From the NCBI GenBank assembly GCA_949286775.1, contig CASEDW010000107.1, forward strand, positions 1 to 9,042: 9,042 nt of DNA, given 5' to 3'. Source of the stretch: an uncultured Eubacteriales bacterium (GTDB lineage Bacteria; Bacillota; Clostridia; Lachnospirales; Lachnospiraceae). Below are positions 1 through 6,807 of the stretch, piece after piece (positions within the stretch are counted from its first letter, which is position 1; every line of letters begins with the position of its first letter). A program made the translations under genes and the position numbers. The notes beneath the pieces were generated by a model that ran no database searches, was not told the origin of the DNA, and saw only the letters and a list, made by a program, of their open reading frames with translations.

Positions 1-1765
1 CAAAATGATCATCGACCGCTCCTATATAAACGTCAGTATTTATCTTTTTTCTGTTTATCAGTTCCAGAACTTTCATTCCGAAACCGCCGTTTTTCACATT
101 TTCTTCAAGAGTGACTATGAGTTTATTTTCATTTGCAAGGCTCAAGACAGTTTCTTCGTCAAAAGGCTTCACAAATCTCATATTCACTATCGTAGGCTCG
201 ATATTGTCCTCCTTTAGCAGCTCAGAAGCCTTCATGGCAATTTCAACCATCGCTCCTACTGCTAAAATCGCGACTTCTTTTCCTTTTTTAATGACCTCGG
301 CTTTTCCGAATCTGATGTCGCTGTTGACGTCGTCGAGAATATTTGACGCATTGCCCTTGGGATAACGTATGGCTACAGGCCCTTTGAGCTTCTGGGCATA
401 CTTTAACATCTGCGACAGTTCATTTCCGCTTTTCGGCGCCATGACCGTCATATTCGGCATCATATTCAGATATGAAAGATCAAATAAGCCCTGATGGGAT
501 TTTCCATCCTCCCCTACAAAACCGGCTCTGTCGATAGCGAAGATAACATGGGCGTTCTGCATACACGTATCCATCATAACCTGATCAAAGCCTCTTTGCA
601 AAAACGAAGAGTAGATAGCCGCCACCGGAAGCATGCCTCCCAAGGCAAGCGCCGTTGAAAAAGAGACAGCGTGTTCTTCAGCGATTCCAACGTCAAAAAA
701 TCTCTCAGGATACAATTTGGCAAAGCTGCCAAGTCCTGTTCCTTCTTTCATAGCCGCCGTCACCGCCGCTATTTTTTTATTTTCCGCTGCCATTTCAACG
801 ATGGTTTCCGAAAAAACATCTGAATAAGTTCCGGTATTTTCCTTCTTTGCCTTGCCCGTATTCAGATCAAAGGCTGAAGTGCCGTGAAATTTCGAAGGGT
901 CGTTTATTGCCGGCGCGTATCCCTTGCCCTTGTTGGTAAGCACATGAACTATAACGGGACCCTGCACTTTTTTCGCGGTTCTAAGCGTTTTAATCATATG
1001 CCTGATATTATGTCCGTCGACAGGTCCTAAATAAGTTATTCCCATATTTTCAAAGAGCATGCCCGGGATAAAAAGCTGTTTTAATCCGCTTTTCGTTTTT
1101 CTCAGACGTTCGACAACCTGTTCGCCGACTATAGGAATGCTTTTAAGAGCTGACGTGACGCCTTCTTTAAAATCCCTGTAATGAGCCGACGTACGTATCT
1201 CGTTCAAATAATCAGCCATTCCGCCGATGCTTTTTGATATGGACATCGCATTGTCATTGAGCACAATAACAAAATTTTTGTCTATCAGAGAGGCGTTATT
1301 AAGAGCCTCGTATGCCATGCCGCCTGTAAGGGCGCCGTCTCCTATAACGGCGCATACATTGTAATCCTGCCCTGTCAGTTCCCTGGCTTTAACATATCCG
1401 AGTCCTGCGGAAATGGAAGTCGAACTGTGACCCGTGTCATATACGTCGCATTCGCTTTCGCTTCTGCGGGGAAATCCGCTTATTCCGCCCTCTTTTCTTA
1501 AGTTCTTAAACTCATCAATCCTGCCTGTCAGGATCTTATGCGTATAGGCCTGATGTCCCACATCCCATATTATTTTGTCTTTCGGAAGATCATATACCCT
1601 GTGCAGAGCGATCGTCAGTTCCACAGCGCCTAAATTTGACGCGAGATGACCGCCTGTGTTGCTGATGCTTCTTATCAGAAACCTGCGTATCTCATTGGCA
1701 AGGCCATATAATCTTTCTTCTGATATATCTTTTATATCATTTGGTTCTTTAATCTGTTCCAGCAA
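1..1765 (-). CDS. dxs: 1-deoxy-D-xylulose-5-phosphate synthase (DXS), C-terminus cut by the window edge
   Basis: DXS condenses pyruvate and glyceraldehyde 3-phosphate to DXP with thiamine diphosphate (ThDP) and Mg2+; it is the cytosolic entry step of the MEP isoprenoid pathway. I translated it by hand: 588 full codons stay open to the left edge. The family is about 620 residues, so roughly 30 are missing. Visible marks are GGHLASNLG with His near residue 40, the ThDP/Mg motif GDGALTGG from about 142, the GIAEEHA segment with the catalytic-type Glu at 363-364, and DRAGFVGEDG with Asp near 412 in the pyrimidine domain. All lie in one frame, so there is no frameshift. The start is taken as TTG at 1765, because AAGGTG stands 5 nt upstream and the resulting N-terminus (MLEQIKEPNDIK) is typical of DXS. 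It lies 9 nt after the ispA stop, as last visible gene of the operon. Identity is very secure. Confidence 0.97.
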   Translation of the reverse strand, partial: MLEQIKEPNDIKDISEERLYGLANEIRRFLIRSISNTGGHLASNLGAVELTIALHRVYDLPKDKIIWDVGHQAYTHKILTGRIDEFKNLRKEGGISGFPRRSESECDVYDTGHSSTSISAGLGYVKARELTGQDYNVCAVIGDGALTGGMAYEALNNASLIDKNFVIVLNDNAMSISKSIGGMADYLNEIRTSAHYRDFKEGVTSALKSIPIVGEQVVERLRKTKSGLKQLFIPGMLFENMGITYLGPVDGHNIRHMIKTLRTAKKVQGPVIVHVLTNKGKGYAPAINDPSKFHGTSAFDLNTGKAKKENTGTYSDVFSETIVEMAAENKKIAAVTAAMKEGTGLGSFAKLYPERFFDVGIAEEHAVSFSTALALGGMLPVAAIYSSFLQRGFDQVMMDTCMQNAHVIFAIDRAGFVGEDGKSHQGLFDLSYLNMMPNMTVMAPKSGNELSQMLKYAQKLKGPVAIRYPKGNASNILDDVNSDIRFGKAEVIKKGKEVAILAVGAMVEIAMKASELLKEDNIEPTIVNMRFVKPFDEETVLSLANENKLIVTLEENVKNGGFGMKVLELINRKKINTDVYIGAVDDHF

Positions 1766-1774
1766 AATAACACC

Positions 1775-2671
1775 TTATTTTTTTCTTAATGATAAATACG
1801 AAAACATTTCTTTCAAAAATTCCGTATTTCGCGGAAGCTGATCCGCAAGAGCGACGGCTTCGTTTGTAAGTTCAATGACTTTTTTTGCCGCCTCTTCTAT
1901 TCCTACTATATTGATATAAGTCTCTTTGTTGTTCTTCATATCAGAAAAAACGGGTTTTCCGATTGATTCTGTTGTTCCCGTGACATCGAGAATATCATCC
2001 TGGATCTGGAACGCCAGACCGATCCTGTTTCCCATCTTTTCAATGATTTCAAGCTGTCCGTCGTTTGCTCCGGCCAGCGCGGCTCCTGCCATCATCGCGC
2101 CTTCAATCAGCGCCGCCGTTTTCTTTTCGTTTATATATTCAAGTATTTCAAGCTGATCGCCCTCAATACCGGTTTTTTCACGTTCAACATCTACGCTCTG
2201 TCCGCCGAGCATACCGAGATATCCTGATTTTTTCGACAGTATACGGGCGGCTCTTATCGCGTTTTCTTTATTCTGAGCCTCGTTTATTCCGTCAAATAAC
2301 AGTTCATACGCATAGTTGAGCAGCGCGTCTCCTGCCAGAATTCCCATCGCTTCTCCGAACTGCGCATGGGTCGTTTTTTTTCCGCGTCTGAGCATGTCGT
2401 TGTCAAGCGCCGGGAGGTCGTCGTGACAAAGCGACGATGTATGGATCATTTCCATTGCAGACTGGAAAAATCTGATCTCTTTTCCCGTTCCGCCAAAGAT
2501 TTCAAAGAGTTCTCCCATTAATACCGGTCTTACTCTTTTTCCTCCGACAAGAACGCTGTATCTCATCGATTCAATGAGATTTCCCGGAATATTTTTTTCT
2601 TTTGGAAGACATTCTTCGATTGCCTGATTTGCTTTCTTAACGCGCTCTTCCAGTTCTTTATTAAAATCCAT
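1775..2671 (-). CDS. ispA: Short-chain polyprenyl (farnesyl/geranylgeranyl) diphosphate synthase
   Basis: This trans-prenyltransferase adds isopentenyl diphosphate to allylic diphosphates, making FPP or possibly GGPP, precursors of the undecaprenyl and quinone routes. With the ATG at 2671 it has 298 residues, the usual length. It shows GGKRVRP (about 44-49), the first Asp-rich motif HDDLPALDND (about 83-92, with the two-residue insertion of bacterial type II enzymes), RRGKKTTH, and the second Asp-rich motif QIQDDILD (about 223-230) followed by GKPVFSD. The residue five places before the first motif is Ser (HTSSLCHDD), where bacterial FPP synthases normally carry Tyr or Phe; this may allow longer products. 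I chose ATG 2671 because AGGTGA lies about 5 nt upstream. The GTG at 2680 (301 residues, directly abutting the xseB stop) is itself part of that ribosome binding site. It sits in the operon directly upstream of dxs, as in Bacillus. Confidence 0.95.
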   Translation of the reverse strand: MDFNKELEERVKKANQAIEECLPKEKNIPGNLIESMRYSVLVGGKRVRPVLMGELFEIFGGTGKEIRFFQSAMEMIHTSSLCHDDLPALDNDMLRRGKKTTHAQFGEAMGILAGDALLNYAYELLFDGINEAQNKENAIRAARILSKKSGYLGMLGGQSVDVEREKTGIEGDQLEILEYINEKKTAALIEGAMMAGAALAGANDGQLEIIEKMGNRIGLAFQIQDDILDVTGTTESIGKPVFSDMKNNKETYINIVGIEEAAKKVIELTNEAVALADQLPRNTEFLKEMFSYLSLRKK

Positions 2672-2680
2672 ATCAATCAC

Positions 2681-2887
2681 CTATTGAAATTCACTGCATT
2701 CGCCTTCTGAATTGATCATGATCATATTTTTTTCGACTGTATCTATTTTTTTGCCGCACTCCTTTACGATGTCAATTCCCTCTTTATAGAGGCTGTACAT
2801 TTCTTCAAGAGTGAGCTCGCCGCTTTCCATCCTGGACGTAAGCTCTTCGAGCTTTTCAAGTCCCTGTTCCAAAGTCATATCGTCCAT
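2681..2887 (-). CDS. xseB: Exodeoxyribonuclease VII small subunit
   Basis: XseB is the small helical subunit of exonuclease VII, which degrades single-stranded DNA from both ends to short oligonucleotides; several copies bind one XseA chain. The 68-residue product is the usual size and carries the family pattern: a first helix with GLEKLEELTSRMESGELTLEEM (split here by the typical GEL turn at about 23-25), then a second helix with YKEGIDIVKECGKKI. The C-terminal tail is short and acidic. The ATG at 2887 is preceded by AGGAGA at 7 nt, lying inside the last codons of xseA; the two genes are one base apart, which suggests coupled translation in a fixed ratio. An in-frame ATG three codons later is less well placed. 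Confidence 0.94.
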   Translation of the reverse strand: MDDMTLEQGLEKLEELTSRMESGELTLEEMYSLYKEGIDIVKECGKKIDTVEKNMIMINSEGECSEFQ

Positions 2888-2888
2888 A

Positions 2889-4097
2889 CTATTCTCTCCT
2901 GATACGCGATTTTTCTTTAATAACCGCCCCTAAATAACCGTCTTTTACATTGATGTTTACAATGTCTCCTACTTCTACCTGATCTATTGAAACAAGCGCT
3001 TTTTTGTCCTGTGTATCGACATATGAAAATCCGCCGCGAAATCTCTTTAACGGCGAAAGATCGTCGAGCTTCTGACAGAGCCTTTGCAGAGAGTATTTTC
3101 TCTCCTTTAAAACCGACTCGAAAAGATTTTTCATTTTCAGCTGATAAACATTAATCTTTTCCCTGTATTTATTGATAAGTCTGTCGGGTCTGAAGCCTTC
3201 TATCCTGTTTAAATACTGTCTGCATTTCATCTTCATGATATTCAGATAGTTTTTCATGCTCATGTCGATGCGTTTTTCATAAGCGTTTAATCTTTCCACA
3301 GTATCAAAGATATTTTCAGCCGCCAGTTCCGCCGCCGCTGAGGGAGTAGGCGCTCTTAAGTCGGCTACATAGTCGGCTATCGTAACGTCAGTTTCATGTC
3401 CCACCGCCGATATAATCGGCGTATTGCAATCAAAAATCGCCCGCGCGACAATCTCTTCATTAAACGCCCAGAGATCTTCTATCGAACCGCCGCCTCGGCC
3501 GACAATAATTACGTCGACTCCGGCTTTGTCTAAAACATGTATTCCTTCTACTATGCTTTTAGCAGCACCTTCGCCCTGTACGAGAGCAGGGAAAAGTATA
3601 ATCTGTATTCCGGGATTTCGGCGTCTTATGATATTTTGAATATCCCTTATCGCAGCTCCCGTAGGCGCCGTGACCACGCCTATCCTGCGGGCGTGTTTTG
3701 GGATCGGCCGTTTATATTCGGTGGCAAACATTCCCATCTCTTCAAGTTCATTTTTCAGGGCAAGGAATTTTTCATACAAAACTCCGGCTCCCGCCAGCCT
3801 TATTTTTTTAGCATAAAGCTGACAGGCACCTGTTTTCTCATAAAAATCCACTGTTCCCGATACGACCACCTGATCGCCGTCGCGCATAGAAAAAGTCAGT
3901 CCTGCTCTGTTTCCTGCGAACATGACGCAGCTTAACGCCGCTTTTTCATCCTTTAGAGTAAAATAAACATGACCGCTATGGTGATATTTGCAATTACTGA
4001 CTTCTCCACAAACCTGAAGACCACCCAGCAAGAAATCCTGGCTGATCATATTTTTTATATAATTGTTTATCTGAAGTACTGAATAAACACTGCTCAA
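2889..4097 (-). CDS. xseA: Exodeoxyribonuclease VII large subunit
   Basis: XseA is the catalytic and DNA-binding subunit of exonuclease VII. The 402-residue product is of normal length. The N-terminal OB-fold (about 1-105) contains GEVSNCKYHHSGHVYFTLKD (31-50). The catalytic domain follows with VVTAPTGAAIRDI (141-153), VGRGGGSIEDLWAFNEE (199-215), SAVGHETDVTIADYVAD (230-246) and LRAPTPSAAAEL (247-258), the conserved active-site blocks of the family. A charged, helix-rich stretch (about 265-350) corresponds to the coiled-coil arm that binds XseB, and a small C-terminal beta domain closes the protein. The start is TTG at 4097, with GAGGG 8 nt upstream inside the end of nusB; no ATG is available before residue 17, which would remove conserved residues. 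The nusB stop lies 3 nt before the start. Confidence 0.97.
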   Translation of the reverse strand: MSSVYSVLQINNYIKNMISQDFLLGGLQVCGEVSNCKYHHSGHVYFTLKDEKAALSCVMFAGNRAGLTFSMRDGDQVVVSGTVDFYEKTGACQLYAKKIRLAGAGVLYEKFLALKNELEEMGMFATEYKRPIPKHARRIGVVTAPTGAAIRDIQNIIRRRNPGIQIILFPALVQGEGAAKSIVEGIHVLDKAGVDVIIVGRGGGSIEDLWAFNEEIVARAIFDCNTPIISAVGHETDVTIADYVADLRAPTPSAAAELAAENIFDTVERLNAYEKRIDMSMKNYLNIMKMKCRQYLNRIEGFRPDRLINKYREKINVYQLKMKNLFESVLKERKYSLQRLCQKLDDLSPLKRFRGGFSYVDTQDKKALVSIDQVEVGDIVNINVKDGYLGAVIKEKSRIRRE

Positions 4098-4100
4098 AAA

Positions 4101-4568
4101 TCAGTCCCTCTTCTCTTTAGCTATTTTACCAAGAACTCCGTTTATAAACGCGCCCGAGTCGTCTCCGCCGTATTTTTTTGCGATCTCAACCGCCTCGTTG
4201 ATAGCTACTCCTACAGGCACATCGTCGTCGTAATTCATTTCGTAAACAGCCAGTCTTAAGATAGCAAGATCGACTTTGCTCATCCTGCTTGTTTTCCAGC
4301 CCTCGGCCGCTTCGTTTAAAAGCTTGTCTATTTCATCTTTTAACGCAGCCGCGGCGCTGTATTTTGAATAAATATAATCCATGTCTTCTTCACATGGCGG
4401 AACTGTAAACTCTTCTCGAAGATCTGTTCCGGATGTCTCAAAATAAAGCTTAAGCTGCTCCATCATCTCTTCTTTTGAATTGAACTCTGAAATAAATAAT
4501 GCTTTAAAAACAGCGTCTCTTAATGCTCTTCTGCTCATTTTAGGGCGTGTGTTCTGACTTTCTGACAT
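4101..4568 (-). CDS. nusB: Transcription antitermination factor NusB
   Basis: NusB binds boxA RNA together with S10 (NusE) and takes part in antitermination and processing of rRNA transcripts. The product is all-helical, beginning SRRALRDAVFKALFISEF, the usual NusB start (R-R-A-R-x-x-A-hydrophobic), and ending with the conserved segment MSKVDLAILRLAVYEMNY, then VPVGVAINEAVEIAKKYGGDDSGAFINGVLGKI. I prefer ATG 4568 (155 residues), because AAGAGG lies about 6 nt upstream. The first in-frame ATG, at 4583, gives 160 residues and overlaps the asp23 stop by one base (TGATG), but has no clear ribosome binding site. The residues between the two starts are not conserved family sequence. Its place between an Asp23-family gene and xseA matches many Firmicutes, although Bacillus has folD in between. 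Confidence 0.95.
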   Translation of the reverse strand: MSESQNTRPKMSRRALRDAVFKALFISEFNSKEEMMEQLKLYFETSGTDLREEFTVPPCEEDMDYIYSKYSAAAALKDEIDKLLNEAAEGWKTSRMSKVDLAILRLAVYEMNYDDDVPVGVAINEAVEIAKKYGGDDSGAFINGVLGKIAKEKRD

Positions 4569-4582
4569 ATCATTCCTCTTCA

Positions 4583-4993
4583 TCAGCTATTTTTTTTCGG
4601 TATTCTGACCTTTGCTGCCTTTTCAATCTTTACATCTGAAATACTGATATTCACGTTTGAAACCTTAAGACCTGTCATGCTTTCAAGCGTGTCTTTTACT
4701 CTCTCCTGAACTTTCTTTGTTGTTTCCGGCAGAGAATGTCCGTATCTTATGTTCAATACCATCTGAACTTTCAACGAATTGTCTTCATTCATCGTGATAC
4801 GGACGCATTTTGAAAGATTATTCATAGCTGATCTTGTTATCTGATTGGCTGAGATATCGCCTTTCATCGACGCGATTCCTTCGACTTCCATAGCCGCGAG
4901 TCCCGCGATCGTACTTATAACATGATCTGAAATCTCTACAGTTCCGTTCTGACCGTCATCATATATTGTATATATATTTTTTCTATCTGCCAT
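4583..4993 (-). CDS. Asp23/Gls24 family protein (YqhY-like), upstream of nusB
   Basis: This is a 136-residue member of the Asp23/DUF322 family. The core (about 15-120) reads GTVEISDHVISTIAGLAAMEVEGIASM in its first part (17-43), then alternating strands and a helix with LPETTKKVQERVKDTLESMTGL, then VNISISDV; this is the typical family layout. There are no membrane segments, so it is cytosolic. In Bacillus the ortholog YqhY lies between accC and nusB and has been linked genetically to acetyl-CoA carboxylase control; here the ACCase genes are not next to it. Exact molecular function is unknown. The ATG at 4993 is supported by AGGAGG 5 nt upstream, the strongest ribosome binding site in the window. 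It is the first gene of the operon and has a candidate promoter of its own in the 53-nt gap after prfC. Confidence 0.9.
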   Translation of the reverse strand: MADRKNIYTIYDDGQNGTVEISDHVISTIAGLAAMEVEGIASMKGDISANQITRSAMNNLSKCVRITMNEDNSLKVQMVLNIRYGHSLPETTKKVQERVKDTLESMTGLKVSNVNISISDVKIEKAAKVRIPKKNS

Positions 4994-5018
4994 AAGCGCC
5001 TCCTAATCATATAGCATT

Positions 5019-5027
5019 AGTATACCA
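5019..5027 (-). promoter_or_regulatory. Candidate extended -10 promoter for the asp23-nusB-xseAB-ispA-dxs operon
   Basis: On the minus strand the sequence TGGTATACT fits an extended -10 element (TGn followed by TATAAT, with one mismatch in the hexamer). Transcription would start near 5012, giving a leader of about 19 nt that contains the AGGAGG site of asp23. No good -35 hexamer stands 17 nt upstream, which extended -10 promoters can tolerate. The gap from prfC is only 53 nt and lacks a terminator hairpin, so the operon may also be reached by read-through from the prfC promoter. Confidence 0.45.
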
Positions 5028-5046
5028 AACAATAAAGAATAATTCA

Positions 5047-6636
5047 CTAATTTCTGCTGAATTCTTCCAAAACAAGATCAGGATTTCTGTCGAGCACCAT
5101 TCCGACGCTCCACGGATTTATAAACAGCAGCAGCGGATTTCCTTTAAGATCCATGACTTTCTTCATGTCGGAGGTTCCGACTATCTTTTCAACGTCTATT
5201 TCGTCTTTATTTGAAATCCATCTGATATGCTCATACGGAAGCTCGTCAAGTCTTATGTCAACGTTGTATTCATTTTCCAGACGGTATTTTAAAACTTCAA
5301 ACTGAAGCACGCCGACAACTCCTACGATGATTTCCTCCATTCCGTCTTTTTCCTGGAATATCTGGATCGCGCCCTCCTGGGCTATCTGAGAGATGCCCTT
5401 TACAAACTGCTTTCTCTTCATAGTATCAAGCTGTGTGACTCTGGCGAAATGCTCCGGCGCGAACGTAGGAATTCCTTCGAATTTAAACTTATTAGACGCC
5501 GTGCATATAGTGTCTCCTATGGAAAAAATGCCCGGATCAAAAACTCCTATAATATCTCCCGCATACGCCTCGCTTACGACATGCCTGTCATCGGCCATCA
5601 TCTGCTGAGGCTGCAGAAGTCTCATTTTTTTATCGCCCTGAACATGGTAAACTTCTTTGTCCGCGTCAAATTTGCCTGAGGCGATTCTCATAAACGCGAT
5701 TCTGTCTCTGTGATGTTTGTTCATATTAGCCTGTATTTTAAATACGAAAGCTGAAAAATTCTCAGAAAACGGATCGATAGGGCCGATATCCGACATCCTT
5801 GGAAGCGGAGTCGTCGTCATCTTCAAAAAGTGCTGAAGAAATGTTTCAACACCGAAGTTAGTGAGCGCCGAACCGAAAAATACCGGCGAAAGCTCTCCCT
5901 TCTGAACAAGATCAATGTCAAATTCGGCTGCAGCTCCGTCAAGAAGCATGATCTCGTCTTCAAGCTGTTCCTTTTGCTCAGGAGTTATTACATCTAAAAG
6001 ATGAGAATCGTCTAAATCTATTTCCTCGGCGATGCCTTCTTTAGTACCTTTATTCGTATCGGAATATACAAGGACTTTATTAGTATTTCTGTCATATACT
6101 CCCCTGAAATCTTTTCCGGAGCCTATAGGCCAGTTTACGGGACATGTGGCTATTCCCAGCTCTTTTTCTATCTCGTCGAGAAGGTCAAACGTGTCGTTCG
6201 CGTCCCTGTCCATTTTATTTATAAAAGTAAATATCGGAATATGCCTCATGACGCAGACTTTAAAGAGTTTTCTCGTCTGCGCCTCCACGCCTTTACCGCC
6301 GTCGATAACCATGACAGCTGAATCCGCAGCCATAAGAGTTCTGTAGGTATCCTCCGAGAAATCCTGATGTCCAGGAGTATCGAGTATATTTATGCAGTAA
6401 CCGTCATAATTAAACTGAAGCACAGAAGAAGTAACGGAAATACCTCTCTCTTTTTCTATTTCCATCCAGTCAGAAACGGCATGTCTTGCGGTAGCTTTTC
6501 CCTTAACGCTTCCCGCTAAGTTTATAGCTCCTCCATACAGCAGGAATTTTTCCGTAAGTGTCGTCTTACCCGCGTCAGGGTGTGAAATGATCGCGAAAGT
6601 ACGACGTTTTTCTATTTCTTTTCTAAAATCAGCCAC
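5047..6636 (-). CDS. prfC: Peptide chain release factor 3 (RF3), translational GTPase
   Basis: RF3 is the class II release factor GTPase that removes RF1 and RF2 from the ribosome after peptide release. From GTG 6636 the product is 529 residues, the same length as E. coli RF3. GTPase motifs are clear: P-loop SHPDAGKTT (18-26), switch I RGISVTSS (65-72), G3 DTPGH (86-90) and G4 NKMD (140-143). The C-terminal RF3 domain contains PEHFARVTQLDTMKRKQF and GVVGVLQFEVLKYRLENEY. I chose GTG 6636 because GGAGG lies 5 nt upstream and the N-terminus MADFRKEIEKRRTF then fits the family. The earlier in-frame ATG at 6675 would add 13 residues, has no ribosome binding site, and lies in the stem of a long hairpin. 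The gene has its own promoter (6751-6779), and its leader is structured. Confidence 0.96.
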   Translation of the reverse strand: MADFRKEIEKRRTFAIISHPDAGKTTLTEKFLLYGGAINLAGSVKGKATARHAVSDWMEIEKERGISVTSSVLQFNYDGYCINILDTPGHQDFSEDTYRTLMAADSAVMVIDGGKGVEAQTRKLFKVCVMRHIPIFTFINKMDRDANDTFDLLDEIEKELGIATCPVNWPIGSGKDFRGVYDRNTNKVLVYSDTNKGTKEGIAEEIDLDDSHLLDVITPEQKEQLEDEIMLLDGAAAEFDIDLVQKGELSPVFFGSALTNFGVETFLQHFLKMTTTPLPRMSDIGPIDPFSENFSAFVFKIQANMNKHHRDRIAFMRIASGKFDADKEVYHVQGDKKMRLLQPQQMMADDRHVVSEAYAGDIIGVFDPGIFSIGDTICTASNKFKFEGIPTFAPEHFARVTQLDTMKRKQFVKGISQIAQEGAIQIFQEKDGMEEIIVGVVGVLQFEVLKYRLENEYNVDIRLDELPYEHIRWISNKDEIDVEKIVGTSDMKKVMDLKGNPLLLFINPWSVGMVLDRNPDLVLEEFSRN

Positions 6637-6672
6637 TTGAGCCTCCATTAACTTATCAATATTGTGTTTTTC

Positions 6673-6727
6673 CATGAGTCAAAAGTGATTTTTTAAGTGT
6701 TTCACACTTTGTCACTTTTTACTCATG
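6673..6727 (-). promoter_or_regulatory. Long two-tier inverted repeat in the prfC leader
   Basis: Arms 6673-6688 and 6712-6727 pair over 16 positions with a single mismatch (6680 against 6720). Inside them a second perfect 6-bp dyad, 6695-6700 with 6704-6709, closes a 3-nt loop; the tiers are separated by an uneven internal loop (6 nt against 2 nt). Given the promoter at 6751-6779, the whole structure would lie near the 5' end of the prfC mRNA, ending 26 nt before the GGAGG site. On the minus strand no U-run follows, so it is not an ordinary intrinsic terminator for prfC; on the plus strand TTTTCATTT follows. It could be an mRNA-stabilising or attenuating leader or a protein-binding dyad. The inverted repeat is certain; the role is not. 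Confidence 0.7.
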
Positions 6728-6750
6728 TTTTCATTTATCCACGATGTTTT

Positions 6751-6779
6751 ATAATAACATACGCGCTATATTGAGTCAA
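6751..6779 (-). promoter_or_regulatory. Sigma-A type promoter of prfC
   Basis: On the minus strand TTGACT (6779-6774) and TATTAT (6756-6751) stand exactly 17 nt apart, and TGT just before the -10 makes it an extended -10 as well. Transcription would begin near 6744, so the prfC leader would be about 108 nt long and hold the 6673-6727 hairpin. The promoter begins just after the terminator of the upstream membrane-protein gene, which makes prfC independently transcribed. Confidence 0.8.
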
Positions 6780-6780
6780 C

Positions 6781-6805
6781 GAAAAGCGGCAGCCTTGCGG
6801 CTGCC
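6781..6805 (-). terminator. Rho-independent terminator after the PTS IIC-like gene
   Basis: On the minus strand, right after the TGA at 6808-6810, GGCAGCC and GGCTGCC (6805-6799 and 6794-6788) form a perfect 7-bp stem closed by a GCAA tetraloop, followed by GCTTTTC. The U-run is short, so termination may be partial. It separates the transporter transcript from prfC, whose -35 begins 2 nt further on. Confidence 0.72.
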
Positions 6806-6807
6806 TG

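Noticed and set aside
1..1765. Possible broken dxs gene, since no complete frame ends inside the window
   Set aside because: Motifs at residues 40, 142, 363 and 412 and the sequence at the edge are all in one frame; the gene is only cut by the window end.
3537..3935. A 132-residue plus-strand open frame opposite xseA
   Set aside because: It lies wholly within conserved xseA sequence on the other strand and its translation resembles no protein I know.
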